From: a virus
Direction: 5' to 3' (one strand)
Virus record (IMG/VR): IMGVR_UViG_3300007515_000003
Coordinates: 34,824-98,823 of that record
DNA: 64,000 bases
This document shows positions 6,857 to 13,647 of this stretch, in pieces. The position numbers and the translations under genes were made by a program. Below the pieces are notes generated by a model. That model saw only the letters and a program-made list of their open reading frames with translations. It had not been told where the DNA came from and made no database searches. How positions within the stretch are numbered: the first letter of the stretch is position 1; each line of letters begins with the position of its first letter.

Positions 6857-6885
6857 TTGACTCAAAATGAGATTTAGTCTATTAT
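6857..6885 (+). promoter_or_regulatory. Early promoter
   Basis: TTGACT, 17 bases, TATTAT, 10 bases, ATG at 6896. Drives the small gene and the tmRNA-like element after it. Confidence 0.75.
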
Positions 6886-6895
6886 AGTAGGCATA

Positions 6896-7045
6896 ATGAA
6901 AAACGGAATAAGTCTCACCAAAAAGGAACTTCAAGAAATCATCGACCAAAATGTCGGTGACGCAAACGAGGGTTGTGTTCAGTCTCAACAGATTGTTGTC
7001 CACGCCCAATGGCTATTGGATAGGATTGCCAACCAATGGGGATGA
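6896..7045 (+). CDS. Small hypothetical protein overlapping an RNA element
   Basis: A 49 aa frame (MKNGISLTKKELQEIID...QWG). Its TGA stop lies inside the first stem of the tmRNA-like element at 7038-7110, so gene end and RNA 5' end share bases. Function unknown. Confidence 0.6.
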   Translation: MKNGISLTKKELQEIIDQNVGDANEGCVQSQQIVVHAQWLLDRIANQWG

Positions 7046-7110
7046 TTGGATTCGATTTGCACTGCTTCATCGGGGCAAAGACTGCGGTTCAACTCCGCAC
7101 ATCTCCACCA
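7038..7110 (+). ncRNA. Mini tmRNA-like (tRNA-like domain only) RNA
   Basis: The 73-base element starts GGGGATGATTGGATTCGA and ends GGTTCAACTCCGCA, CATCTCC, ACCA. The ends pair as a 7-bp acceptor stem with a G3-U70 wobble, the alanine identity mark of tRNA-Ala and tmRNA. TGCGG/CCGCA forms a T arm with loop TTCAACT, and TTTGC/GCAAA closes a central hairpin. The GGATTCGA box is typical of tmRNA 5' ends. There is no anticodon arm and no tag frame. It thus looks like the tRNA-like domain of tmRNA without its mRNA part. It could be a decoy or a vestigial attachment site. Confidence 0.65.
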
Positions 7111-7123
7111 ATTTTTAAGAATT

Positions 7124-7444
7124 ATGAGTAAAAATAAAAACAAAAATATTGCACTAATCGACGAGAAATGGGAAGCAATTGGACATTCAATGAACATCTC
7201 AAACGAGGCTTGCTCAAGGTTATTCAATGAGGTTTTGATTCCGCTTTCTGGAATGCAAGGCAAATTGAAGTTTGCCACAGGCAAAAGTGTGGTCGATGAA
7301 TCCGTTGACTGCATAGAAAACAAGTCAGTTCGCCGTACAGTTGCCGAAGTCAGAGACGGCATTTCAGGACTCCGTGAGATAGTCAAAGATATATCTCAAA
7401 GTCTCAGAGAGCAATCGGAAAAATACATTCGCGCAAATCCTTAA
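7124..7444 (+). CDS. Hypothetical protein, helical C-terminus
   Basis: Protein of 106 aa from ATG 7124 (MSKNKNKNIALIDEKWEAI...). The earlier in-frame ATG at 7046 would run through the RNA element, so it is rejected. The C-terminal third (VRDGISGLREIVKDISQSL) is helical. Last gene of the rightward block, followed by the stem-loop at 7448. Function unknown. Confidence 0.75.
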   Translation: MSKNKNKNIALIDEKWEAIGHSMNISNEACSRLFNEVLIPLSGMQGKLKFATGKSVVDESVDCIENKSVRRTVAEVRDGISGLREIVKDISQSLREQSEKYIRANP

Positions 7445-7447
7445 GCA

Positions 7448-7497
7448 TCAGCGACTTACGCTACAAGGGGGGACCCCGGCCCGTCGTAAGTCATTGA
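7448..7497. repeat. Stem-loop repeat, copy 8 (between convergent operons)
   Basis: Left arm TCAGCGACTTACG, right arm CGTAAGTCATTGA, core GGGGGGACCCCGGCCC. It separates the last rightward gene from the last gene of the leftward block. Confidence 0.85.
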
Positions 7498-7561
7498 CCT
7501 ACAACGGGTAACAGGCTAACCAATAATAAAACTATTTAGCTATTTAGTATTTACTATTTAG

Positions 7562-7786
7562 CTATTTAAGTTCCTCAATTAGCTCGTCTAATCGCTCATA
7601 GTCAAGCCCCGAATCATTCCAAGCAACTCTGTCTGGTGTTTCGGTAGACTCAAAGCAGTCTCGCATTTGACAAGCGAAGTCATGATAATTCTCGCACTCT
7701 CTTGCGAAATTGTAAAGACCTTCGTCATTGCCTATCCATAGGGCGACATTCCAAGTTGCGTGATTTTTCCATCCGTTATAACTCAT
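7562..7786 (-). CDS. NGWKNHATWNVALW small phage protein
   Basis: Protein of 74 aa beginning MSYNGWKNHATWNVALWIGN. This N-terminal motif is widespread in small uncharacterised phage proteins (DUF7249-like, from memory). The rest is acidic with several cysteines. The start overlaps the preceding stop (ATGA). Function unknown. Confidence 0.8.
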   Translation of the reverse strand: MSYNGWKNHATWNVALWIGNDEGLYNFARECENYHDFACQMRDCFESTETPDRVAWNDSGLDYERLDELIEELK

Positions 7787-7908
7787 AATTTTGATATATC
7801 GTGTCCGTGTTGTTCCATGTTTCGCAATGCCTCTTGTCTGGTCATGTTAAAACGACTCATAAGATACATTAGAAGCGTTGCTCCTGTTAATTCTATTTCA
7901 TTACTCAT
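7783..7908 (-). CDS. Small hypothetical protein
   Basis: A 41 aa frame (MSNEIELTGATLLMYLMSRF...). It overlaps both neighbours by a few bases (ATGA with the next gene), which supports translation. Unknown function. Confidence 0.6.
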   Translation of the reverse strand: MSNEIELTGATLLMYLMSRFNMTRQEALRNMEQHGHDISKL

Positions 7909-8101
7909 TTACAAGTCCAATCGTATAAGGAGAGTGTTCTGTCGCTCTGTTCAAATCAGATTCCAAATCTCGAATAAGTTCAATAACTACTTGAAGCGTT
8001 CCTTCAAGACCGATTGACTTTCCGTTCTTCAAAACCTCGTAGTTTTTCACAGGATTGTTTGTTGATTGTCTAATCATTCCTTCTATTGTTGAATAGCTCA
8101 T
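7901..8101 (-). CDS. Hypothetical protein
   Basis: Protein of 66 aa (MSYSTIEGMIRQSTNNPVK...). Helical, mixed charge. Start overlaps the previous stop by one base. No family recognised. Confidence 0.7.
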   Translation of the reverse strand: MSYSTIEGMIRQSTNNPVKNYEVLKNGKSIGLEGTLQVVIELIRDLESDLNRATEHSPYTIGLVNE

Positions 8102-8466
8102 TAGTCTGATAAAAGAGATTGGGTGTAATCGTTTCGGAGTTCATTGAGAAGGTCAACCCAAGCAACGCCATTCGTTTGAGCCTCACGCATTAGGCGAGTA
8201 ATCGCAACTTCATCTTGCCAACCGAGAACATCATCGAACTTAGCAAGCGGAAGCATCTTGTCGTTGTGGAACATTGCGACTTCGTAAGTTCCTTGCGATG
8301 CGTTGCCATAAAGCCCACCGAATTGCTTTTCTTTGTTCTTCATAGAGACAACGGAAATCTGAAATCCGTTTCCTAAATCAAGTCTAGCTTGGATTGCATC
8401 TGGATGGTTTGCGTGGTCGTTAAACTCCAAATCGGAGAAGGTTTTCGTCTTTTGTGTTTCAATCAT
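8101..8466 (-). CDS. Hypothetical protein
   Basis: Protein of 121 aa (MIETQKTKTFSDLEFNDH...). A beta-rich core (FQISVVSMKNKEKQFGGLYG, YEVAMFHNDKMLPL) is followed by a helical C-terminus. First gene of a four-gene leftward operon with a leaderless promoter. Family unknown. Confidence 0.8.
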   Translation of the reverse strand: MIETQKTKTFSDLEFNDHANHPDAIQARLDLGNGFQISVVSMKNKEKQFGGLYGNASQGTYEVAMFHNDKMLPLAKFDDVLGWQDEVAITRLMREAQTNGVAWVDLLNELRNDYTQSLLSD

Positions 8467-8472
8467 AAATAT

Positions 8473-8501
8473 ATTCTGACAGATAATAGGGTTTTTGTCA
8501 A
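8473..8501 (-). promoter_or_regulatory. Early promoter, leaderless type
   Basis: Leftward TTGACA, 17 bases, CAGAAT, 6 bases, ATG at 8466. Confidence 0.75.
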
Positions 8502-8510
8502 GGCTTTTTT

Positions 8511-8747
8511 TTATAAATCTTCCGTTAGGGCAAATATTCTTCCGTTGTAATCAACTTGGCTGGAAATGTTTGTAAAGGTTCTCTTTTCTAAATTGGCTCG
8601 CAAGCAATCTTCGCTGATATAATACTCTCGCAACCAAGGCGTTTTCTTCTTCTTCTGTTCTTCCGCTTTTCTGTCCACCTCTGCAATGACTATCACGCCA
8701 TCGTTTGAAAGTGAGAGTAAAAGGCTTTTGTCTCGTTTTAATTTCAT
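8511..8747 (-). CDS. Hypothetical basic protein
   Basis: Protein of 78 aa (MKLKRDKSLLLSLSNDGVIV...). Central basic patch EEQKKKKTPWLREYY. Start fixed by the fused promoter. Unknown function. Confidence 0.75.
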   Translation of the reverse strand: MKLKRDKSLLLSLSNDGVIVIAEVDRKAEEQKKKKTPWLREYYISEDCLRANLEKRTFTNISSQVDYNGRIFALTEDL

Positions 8748-8753
8748 CCCTTT

Positions 8754-8782
8754 ATACTAGATTAATTAAGCCTTGATGTCAA
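8754..8782 (-). promoter_or_regulatory. Early promoter, leaderless type
   Basis: Leftward TTGACA, 17 bases, TAGTAT, 6 bases, ATG at 8747. Confidence 0.75.
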
Positions 8783-8813
8783 GCTTTTTCTTTCGCTCGC
8801 AACATACTGAAGC

Positions 8814-8862
8814 TCAACGACTTACGCTGACGCCGGGGGCCGGCCCAGCCCTAAGTCCTTGA
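8814..8862. repeat. Stem-loop repeat, copy 9
   Basis: Left arm TCAACGACTTACG, right arm CTAAGTCCTTGA, core GCCGGGGGCCGGCCC. It begins immediately after the leftward gene ending at 8863. Confidence 0.85.
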
Positions 8863-9030
8863 CTATCTGCCGTTTAGGATTCTCAAGAGATGCTCGTAAG
8901 CTGGCAAGCCTGAGTTTAACCCATGAGCAACCCATTTTCCCTTTTCTTTACGGTAAAGCAAATCCCATTTGCAAGCGTAATCATGCACTCGCATTAGACC
9001 ATTGGGCAAGATTTCAGTTCGGTATCTCAA
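8863..9030 (-). CDS. Small protein with probable TTG start
   Basis: A 55 aa frame whose TTG overlaps the TGA stop of the GP88-like gene (TTGA), a typical coupled start. An in-frame ATG 12 codons later would give 43 aa (MRVHDYACKWDLLYRK...). It ends at the stem-loop. Basic and aromatic; function unknown. Confidence 0.6.
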   Translation of the reverse strand: MRYRTEILPNGLMRVHDYACKWDLLYRKEKGKWVAHGLNSGLPAYEHLLRILNGR

Positions 9031-9749
9031 GAGTTTATCCCTTCCTGTACGAATCCTGTCTCATCCTTTTTTGCCATACCCTTTTCGATAAGCCCGACAA
9101 TAACGCCTTGCTTGTCACGGAAACGCAAATCACTTTCATCGCCATTGATAACTTCGTGACCTTTCCAAGTTTTAGGTAACCTATCACGGAAAACCACGGC
9201 GACATTTCCACCCATTTGCAAAACCATATCGCAAAGCGTATCGTTATGCTCTGAGCGAGAAAAAGTCAAATGATAGTTGCTCGGAAAATCCTTAGCTTGA
9301 TTGACGAACTTTGCCATGCGTTGAAACGACTTGGTATAATCATAAAATTGCGTTTCGGGAAACTTTTGCATAAGCGTTTGACCATTTGCATCTTCAATGT
9401 TTTCCCATTCCAAATCGCTTGTGAGATTAGGGCGAAAAACCGCAGTCATTTCTTTCTTAACTGCTGACTTAATGCCTGAAGCAATTTCCTTTGCGAGCTT
9501 TTCCATGAACGCAAGCTTTTGTTCAAAGAATAACTTTGTCTTGGCAATGCGAGAGTCTTGGATTTTGTCCATTCGTCCACGACCAGCAGTATTCAAGCAA
9601 GCCATCGTGCAACCTTTGCTTCTCCATTGGCAAGCTTCGTACCCCGAAAGATTTGCTGGAGCAAGATGAATGCCCTTAGTCATGAAGCCAAAAGCTTCGC
9701 CTTTTACGATTTTGGCATTTCCTGCCGTGAGTAGAGTTGTCTTAATCAT
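9027..9749 (-). CDS. GP88-like phage protein
   Basis: Protein of 240 aa (MIKTTLLTAGNAKIVKGEAFG...). The N-terminal pattern LTAGNAKI, HLAPANLSG, then C-x8-C-x4-C resembles the 'gene product 88' family of phages, in which cysteines follow a GN-K motif. The family has no proven activity; the cysteines suggest metal or cluster binding. Start fixed by a leaderless promoter. It overlaps the next small gene by four bases. Confidence 0.65.
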   Translation of the reverse strand: MIKTTLLTAGNAKIVKGEAFGFMTKGIHLAPANLSGYEACQWRSKGCTMACLNTAGRGRMDKIQDSRIAKTKLFFEQKLAFMEKLAKEIASGIKSAVKKEMTAVFRPNLTSDLEWENIEDANGQTLMQKFPETQFYDYTKSFQRMAKFVNQAKDFPSNYHLTFSRSEHNDTLCDMVLQMGGNVAVVFRDRLPKTWKGHEVINGDESDLRFRDKQGVIVGLIEKGMAKKDETGFVQEGINS

Positions 9750-9755
9750 GCCTTA

Positions 9756-9784
9756 ATACTATCTTAATTCTGCTTTCTTGTCAA
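9756..9784 (-). promoter_or_regulatory. Early promoter, leaderless type
   Basis: Leftward TTGACA, 17 bases, TAGTAT, 6 bases, ATG at 9749. It lies inside the 3' end of the preceding gene. Confidence 0.8.
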
Positions 9785-9911
9785 CAATTTTCTTTGCTTT
9801 TTCAATTCCTTTTTCCATGCCGAACTGAGAAACCAAGCGTTTGAAAGTTTCCCAAGCAATCGTATTCTCGGGAAGCTTTTTCCATTCTTTCATTCTTTCT
9901 TTACTATTCAT
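9759..9911 (-). CDS. Small basic protein
   Basis: A 50 aa frame (MNSKERMKEWKKLPENTIAW...). Lysine-rich and helical. It has its own leaderless promoter and its last codons encode the next promoter. Unknown function. Confidence 0.65.
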   Translation of the reverse strand: MNSKERMKEWKKLPENTIAWETFKRLVSQFGMEKGIEKAKKIVDKKAELR

Positions 9912-9917
9912 GCCTTA

Positions 9918-9946
9918 ATTATGGCAGATTCTAGGGGCAAAGTCAA
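9918..9946 (-). promoter_or_regulatory. Early promoter, leaderless type
   Basis: Leftward TTGACT, 17 bases, CATAAT, 6 bases, ATG at 9911; A-tract upstream. Confidence 0.8.
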
Positions 9947-9991
9947 GCCTTTTTTTAAAATAAAATCAAAAGAAATCTAAACCCCTCTAGA

Positions 9992-10041
9992 CCAAGGACT
10001 TACGGACCGGCGGGGAGGCCGCCCGGGCCGTAACTCGTTGA
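9992..10041. repeat. Stem-loop repeat, copy 10
   Basis: Left arm CCAAGGACTTACGG, right arm CGTAACTCGTTGA, core CCGGCGGGGAGGCCGCCCGG. It follows the leftward membrane peptide ending at 10045. Confidence 0.85.
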
Positions 10042-10044
10042 TAC

Positions 10045-10134
10045 TCAGCTACCTACAGCGTGCACATAAACGCACAGGCTAGTATAAGTAGCAAAGGCAA
10101 CTGCTATAAATATATATAATAGTCTATTTGTCAT
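10045..10134 (-). CDS. Membrane micropeptide at operon end
   Basis: A 29 aa frame (MTNRLLYIFIAVAFATYTSL...), one hydrophobic segment, overlapping the previous gene's end and placed directly before the stem-loop at 9992-10041. Confidence 0.55.
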   Translation of the reverse strand: MTNRLLYIFIAVAFATYTSLCVYVHAVGS

Positions 10135-10309
10135 CACATTGCTTGTTGAGCTTGACAACTTTAAGCACCTTCTTAAAGGCTTCTTGCACTCCGTCAAGAA
10201 ACTCCTTGCTTCCCATTTCTGGATAAACATGGTTGATGTCGTTAGGATCGTAGACATTCAAGACATCTAAGATGACCTCGAAATCTTTTTTGTTTAGTGA
10301 TGTATACAT
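10124..10309 (-). CDS. Hypothetical protein
   Basis: Protein of 61 aa (MYTSLNKKDFEVILDVLNVY...). Helical with a basic C-terminus. In a leftward operon with the genes at 10314 and 10430. No family recognised. Confidence 0.7.
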   Translation of the reverse strand: MYTSLNKKDFEVILDVLNVYDPNDINHVYPEMGSKEFLDGVQEAFKKVLKVVKLNKQCDDK

Positions 10310-10313
10310 AATT

Positions 10314-10430
10314 CTATAATTCTTCTACCCACCAATAGCCTTCGCACTTAGTGAGAATGGTATCAATTCCGTTTTGTTGCTTCATGTAGACAAATTGCCT
10401 CGCATGGTGTTCGTGAATAAACTTATACAT
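10314..10430 (-). CDS. Small aromatic protein
   Basis: A 38 aa frame (MYKFIHEHHARQFVYMKQQN...EGYWWVEEL). Starts in a TAATG overlap with the preceding gene, which supports translation. Histidine- and aromatic-rich; function unknown. Confidence 0.6.
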   Translation of the reverse strand: MYKFIHEHHARQFVYMKQQNGIDTILTKCEGYWWVEEL

Positions 10431-10771
10431 TAAAAGTCTGCTCCATAGGTTTCTTGCTCTCCAAAGCAACCGTAATCTTCGTCAGTCCCGAATCCTGCGG
10501 AAGTCATGGCAGAATCAAAATCTCCATCCATACTTTCGTCGATATCTCTTTCGTCGTTGATGTGCCATTGCTCAACCTCTTCACAAGAAATCATCTTGCC
10601 GTGCCAATCGTAAACGGCAAATTGGATTCCAAGATTAAGGTATTCGCCAGTTTGATTAGCCTCATCTATCAGGACTTCTGCTCGCATATAAGCTTGCTCA
10701 AGACCTTCACGATTTTTGTTCCAGAAATAGTCAAGCGTTTCATTTACAATTACTTCATATCTTTTTATCAT
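10430..10771 (-). CDS. Hypothetical acidic protein
   Basis: Protein of 113 aa (MIKRYEVIVNETLDYFW...). The N-terminal IKRYEVIVNET resembles DpnD/PcfM-type small proteins; the C-terminus is very acidic (DIDESMDGDFD). First gene of a leftward operon with a leaderless promoter. Function unknown. Confidence 0.75.
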   Translation of the reverse strand: MIKRYEVIVNETLDYFWNKNREGLEQAYMRAEVLIDEANQTGEYLNLGIQFAVYDWHGKMISCEEVEQWHINDERDIDESMDGDFDSAMTSAGFGTDEDYGCFGEQETYGADF

Positions 10772-10778
10772 ACCTATA

Positions 10779-10807
10779 ATACTATACTAGAATGGATTTC
10801 GTGTCAA
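10779..10807 (-). promoter_or_regulatory. Early promoter, leaderless type
   Basis: Leftward TTGACA, 17 bases, TAGTAT, TATAGGT, ATG at 10771. Confidence 0.8.
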
Positions 10808-10817
10808 GGGTTTTTTT

Positions 10818-10941
10818 AAAAAAAGTGTCCCGTGCTGTGCCACATGACTGCACCCAGATTTATGAAGGTTGCGAGCCTTCTGTCTTGAGGGGTTTATGTC
10901 TCAAGTCTGACACGGGACTGAAATTGTGTTAAAATAATTAT
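10818..10941 (-). ncRNA. Orphan structured small RNA with own promoter and terminator
   Basis: A leftward unit without a convincing gene. From a promoter at 10948-10976 it would run through a closed multi-branch structure: GTCCCGTG (10918-10911) pairs with CACGGGAC (10834-10827), enclosing hairpins CTTGAG/CTCAAG, GAAGG/CCTTC with a 7-base loop CTCGCAA, and GTGC/GCAC. The closing stem is followed by a run of seven T, so it also works as a terminator. The layout is cloverleaf-like, with an anticodon-like loop, but there is no standard T loop and no CCA. It is not a recognisable tRNA or riboswitch. Confidence 0.65.
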
Positions 10942-10947
10942 ACCTAT

Positions 10948-10976
10948 AAGTATGACAGAATGAGCCGTGAAGTCAA
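10948..10976 (-). promoter_or_regulatory. Promoter of the orphan small RNA
   Basis: Leftward TTGACT, 17 bases, ATACTT (or CATACT with 16). A-rich sequence upstream. Confidence 0.7.
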
Positions 10977-10994
10977 GCTTTTTTTTCATTTTTT

Positions 10995-11047
10995 ATGTCG
11001 ATGCTTTGCTGTTTTGTAAACACGTTTCTCAAATGTGTCGATGAGAT
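10995..11047. repeat. Dispersed 53-bp repeat, copy A
   Basis: About 80 percent identical to 37159-37211. Both copies are bounded by ATGTCGAT and ATGTGTCGAT direct repeats and carry TTTGCTGTTTTGTAAACA-type centres. Copy A lies upstream of the small RNA promoter, copy B directly upstream of a start codon, so a regulatory site is likely. Confidence 0.65.
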
Positions 11048-11080
11048 AAACATAAGTTTGGTGTTGCAAGTCCCTAATAC

Positions 11081-11129
11081 CCAACGACTTACGCTGAAGC
11101 GGGGAGCCGGCCCCGTCATAAGTCATTGA
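11081..11129. repeat. Stem-loop repeat, copy 11
   Basis: Left arm CCAACGACTTACG, right arm ATAAGTCATTGA, core GCGGGGAGCCGGCCCCG. Confidence 0.85.
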
Positions 11130-11140
11130 TAGTCAACGAC

Positions 11141-11183
11141 AAAAAAAACTCCCCTCGATCCTTATATTTGACCGAGGGAAGTT
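11141..11183 (-). terminator. Intrinsic terminator
   Basis: Leftward AACTTCCCTCG pairs with CGAGGGGAGTT across a 15-base loop and is followed by eight T. It ends the operon of the DUF932-like gene. Confidence 0.8.
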
Positions 11184-11225
11184 TCTTATTTAAGAGCTGT
11201 ATTTGACCCCTTTTCGTTTCAATTT

Positions 11226-12005
11226 CTAGTTGGATTCAACTCCTGCAACAGGGTCAAAAGCATTATGGAAAATCTCAGAACGCTTAGGCAAGTGCATTAC
11301 ATTGCGTCCTTTGGACACTTCCGTGAACGCATTGTATAGCGAATTAAGATTGCGGTCTTGAAAGACCTTGTGGTCAGAATCTTTCCATTGCTCCCAAGCT
11401 TGAGCTAGGGTGGATTGACCAATTAAGTTGGTCTTGATTCCTGCCTCGTAGACATCGAAGATGAGGTGTTGAGCTTGCCTATCATTCAAAGGAATATCCC
11501 TATAAGCTTCGACTCGCTTATCTTGATGCTCCCACATGGGCAATAAAGCCTTGACAATATCATCCACTCTCTTGAGTAGCTCTTGCTTTACTTCGCCTAT
11601 GTGCTTGCGAGTAAAGACGACATCGTTATGAAAAACGAGATTGTCACAAATAAATGGTGCTTCACCTGCACACAATCCTGCTGCGAAAAGCTTATCGTGC
11701 GAGTTACGCATACCGACAACTGTTCCTCTATCCGAACCAACACGATTTGGATGAACAACTTGAAACATTCCGAAATAATGGTCGGCTTGCTTACCAAGAT
11801 TGTGGCATTCATTTACGATTTCAAAACCCGATTCTTCAAGGTTGTTGCGAGTTACATCGACAACAGTTGCGTGAGGAATTGGTTTCCAACGATTAGTTTC
11901 CTTGGGAGTCGGAACACGACGAACGGTATCCAAATCCACAACGGAACTTTTTGCTCCACAAATGCGGAGGTTCAACTTAGGAGTTTCTGCTATTGTATCT
12001 GTCAT
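11226..12005 (-). CDS. DUF932-like phage/plasmid protein
   Basis: Protein of 259 aa. The start at 12005 (MTDTIAETPKLNLRICG) follows a ~40-base leader from the promoter at 12046-12074. The central region (ESGFEIVNECHNL, YFGMFQVVHPN, VVGMRNSHDKLFAAGLCAG, PFICDNLVF) resembles DUF932 proteins found on phages and plasmids, which have a conserved but unproven role. The C-terminus is helical with W and D. It ends in a strong terminator. No catalytic residues can be assigned. Confidence 0.6.
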   Translation of the reverse strand: MTDTIAETPKLNLRICGAKSSVVDLDTVRRVPTPKETNRWKPIPHATVVDVTRNNLEESGFEIVNECHNLGKQADHYFGMFQVVHPNRVGSDRGTVVGMRNSHDKLFAAGLCAGEAPFICDNLVFHNDVVFTRKHIGEVKQELLKRVDDIVKALLPMWEHQDKRVEAYRDIPLNDRQAQHLIFDVYEAGIKTNLIGQSTLAQAWEQWKDSDHKVFQDRNLNSLYNAFTEVSKGRNVMHLPKRSEIFHNAFDPVAGVESN

Positions 12006-12045
12006 AATTTTTTGAGTTTCTATTTTTATCAATTGTTAAGCTATA

Positions 12046-12074
12046 AGTATAGGTGAAAATATGTTAAAAGTCAA
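12046..12074 (-). promoter_or_regulatory. Promoter with leader
   Basis: Leftward TTGACT, 17 bases, TATACT, then a leader containing TTAACAATTGAT before ATG 12005. The same AACAATC/T leader motif occurs at rIIA and 14520. Confidence 0.75.
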
Positions 12075-12077
12075 GCA

Positions 12078-12320
12078 TTAATTTTGCTCAAATGGCTTTT
12101 TTTCTTGCCCATTGAATCCAGTCATGTTCTCGTAGCATTGAGCCTTTTGGGCAATTTGCTGAAGGGTAATTCCAACCATGCCAATAGTCTCACTTTCCTC
12201 ATCACTTAGCTCACCTTCTACTGGCTTAATGCAAATCTCCCATAGCACATCCATGCACATCTTCATGATGTTCTCTGCGTTCAAGTTTTCGTCCGAGGCT
12301 TCGTTATTCAATATATTCAT
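12078..12320 (-). CDS. Hypothetical acidic protein
   Basis: Protein of 80 aa (MNILNNEASDENLNAENIMK...). Acidic and helical, with cysteines in the second half. A leader with TTGAGAAAGGATTGAAG lies upstream and contains a good Shine-Dalgarno. No family recognised. Confidence 0.75.
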   Translation of the reverse strand: MNILNNEASDENLNAENIMKMCMDVLWEICIKPVEGELSDEESETIGMVGITLQQIAQKAQCYENMTGFNGQEKKPFEQN

Positions 12321-12436
12321 TTTTTCTTCAATCCTTTCTCAATTATCAATACAAGTATTCTAGAGGAAAACTAGGGTAATTGCAAGCATAAAATCACTAA
12401 AACTAACATTTTTTTTAATGCTTATGTTGCTCTAGG

Positions 12437-12484
12437 TCAATAACTTACGACGGGCCCGGGGGCCCGCCAGCTAAAGTGAATTGA
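12437..12484. repeat. Stem-loop repeat, copy 12 (degenerate right arm)
   Basis: Left arm TCAATAACTTACG and perfect palindromic core CGGGCCCGGGGGCCCG; the right arm is diverged (TAAAGTGAATTGA). Confidence 0.75.
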
Positions 12485-12572
12485 TTGAGAGCCAAGTCGC
12501 CACACTTGGTGAAGCTTTCAAGGGTTAACCTACTAGGCGTAGTACTGCCTCTCAAAATCAATAGATAGATAA

Positions 12573-12737
12573 TTAAGCGAAGATCCGCTTCTCTAGTTTA
12601 TACAGCTGCTCAAGTAGATTGTCGTGCTCCTTTTTCTTCAAAGCCCAATCCTGACAATATGCTCCTGACTCCTCAGCCAATGCCAGCTCATAACCGAGCT
12701 GGCGAATCTTGGCTAAGAGAGTATAGTGCCGTGCCAT
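12573..12737 (-). CDS. Small coiled-coil protein
   Basis: A 54 aa frame (MARHYTLLAKIRQLGYELAL...). Helical, K/E-rich second half. It starts 2 bases after the previous stop. Unknown function. Confidence 0.65.
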   Translation of the reverse strand: MARHYTLLAKIRQLGYELALAEESGAYCQDWALKKKEHDNLLEQLYKLEKRIFA

Positions 12738-12739
12738 AA

Positions 12740-12952
12740 TTAGCTTACGACTGTTACCAACCTATCGTAGCGAAACCTACGATAACCTTCACGGTTGTGG
12801 CAATATGCCGTGAATCCGACAATGTTCTGACCTTCATTGGCATTGCCAAATTGGTCTTCTTGTACTGGCTTATCGACAGTATACAGTTCCGTTCTTCCGT
12901 CGGAAGTCTTGTATACGACTTGCCATCGTGTTGCGTTCTTGTTATTCTTCAT
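12740..12952 (-). CDS. Hypothetical basic protein
   Basis: Protein of 70 aa if started at MKNNKNATRWQVVYKTSDG; an ATG six codons earlier is possible. Beta-rich with a basic C-terminus (GYRRFRYDRL). It overlaps the end of the preceding gene. Family unknown. Confidence 0.7.
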   Translation of the reverse strand: MKNNKNATRWQVVYKTSDGRTELYTVDKPVQEDQFGNANEGQNIVGFTAYCHNREGYRRFRYDRLVTVVS

Positions 12953-13211
12953 TTTCTTTTCCAGTTTCATATTCGTTTATATCTTTTTTAGATTCTTGTT
13001 CTTTGGTTTCGTAAAGTTCTAATGATTGCTTGAGAGTTGCTTGGGCTTCTTCCAAAGTGTCAAATGGAATACAAATCAATTCTTGCTCCAAATTATATGG
13101 GCAATACTCTTGCTTCTCAGCAAAATATAAATCCCATGTTCCAGTATCGTCATCGTATTCTGGGCGATTAAGTGGTGGAAGTTCACAGTATTCTTGAATA
13201 TAATTAAGCAT
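12942..13211 (-). CDS. Hypothetical acidic protein
   Basis: Protein of 89 aa (MLNYIQEYCELPPLNRPEYD...). C-terminal third is E/K-rich and helical. Overlaps both neighbours. No family recognised. Confidence 0.7.
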   Translation of the reverse strand: MLNYIQEYCELPPLNRPEYDDDTGTWDLYFAEKQEYCPYNLEQELICIPFDTLEEAQATLKQSLELYETKEQESKKDINEYETGKENEE

Positions 13212-13383
13212 TGCGATTAAACTCTTGAGCCTTTCTGACTTTTTGCGTCACCATTACATTTGGGTCGTACAAGGATTCAACGAGAGGTTTGTTTCCCGTG
13301 TGAGAATACTTCTTGCACATATCGTGAAGTTGTTTGTGTTTTACTGGGTCTGAAACGCCCTTTTGTTTTGCTTCCTTACTCAT
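13204..13383 (-). CDS. Small basic protein
   Basis: A 59 aa frame (MSKEAKQKGVSDPVKHKQLH...). Positively charged; ends with an 8-base overlap into the next gene. Function unknown. Confidence 0.65.
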   Translation of the reverse strand: MSKEAKQKGVSDPVKHKQLHDMCKKYSHTGNKPLVESLYDPNVMVTQKVRKAQEFNRNA

Positions 13384-13604
13384 TAAAATAATCCTACTAC
13401 TCCGTATTCAACCTCGACTTGCTCAAGAAAATTATCTGCACAAGTTTCAACTGCGTTTTCATAAGCAACGCCATCTATGTCATCGCTTTCGTTAAAATAA
13501 TCAAAGAAGGGAAAATCCGCAAGGTCGTGAACGCTTATGCCAAGCTTCATCATAACCTTTGAATCTACATCTTCAACGAACTGTTCTATCGTGTTTTTAA
13601 TCAT
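13383..13604 (-). CDS. Hypothetical acidic protein
   Basis: Protein of 73 aa starting at ATG 13604 (MIKNTIEQFVEDVDSKVMM...), set by the leaderless promoter.  Acidic, with FFDYFNESDDIDG. No family recognised. Confidence 0.75.
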   Translation of the reverse strand: MIKNTIEQFVEDVDSKVMMKLGISVHDLADFPFFDYFNESDDIDGVAYENAVETCADNFLEQVEVEYGVVGLF

Positions 13605-13610
13605 GCTATA

Positions 13611-13639
13611 ATTATCGCACATTTTCGTTTCTTTGTCAA
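13611..13639 (-). promoter_or_regulatory. Early promoter, leaderless type
   Basis: Leftward TTGACA, 17 bases, GATAAT, TATAGC, ATG at 13604. Confidence 0.8.
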
Positions 13640-13647
13640 GGGTTAAA

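Noticed and set aside
7038-7110. Ordinary tRNA at this site
   Set aside because: Acceptor and T arm fit, but no D stem or 7-base anticodon loop can be formed; the tmRNA-type 5' box fits better.
10933-11000. Short leftward frame beginning MKKKLDFTAHSVILIG covering the orphan RNA promoter
   Set aside because: It would run through the promoter and into the structured RNA; no ribosome binding site is seen.
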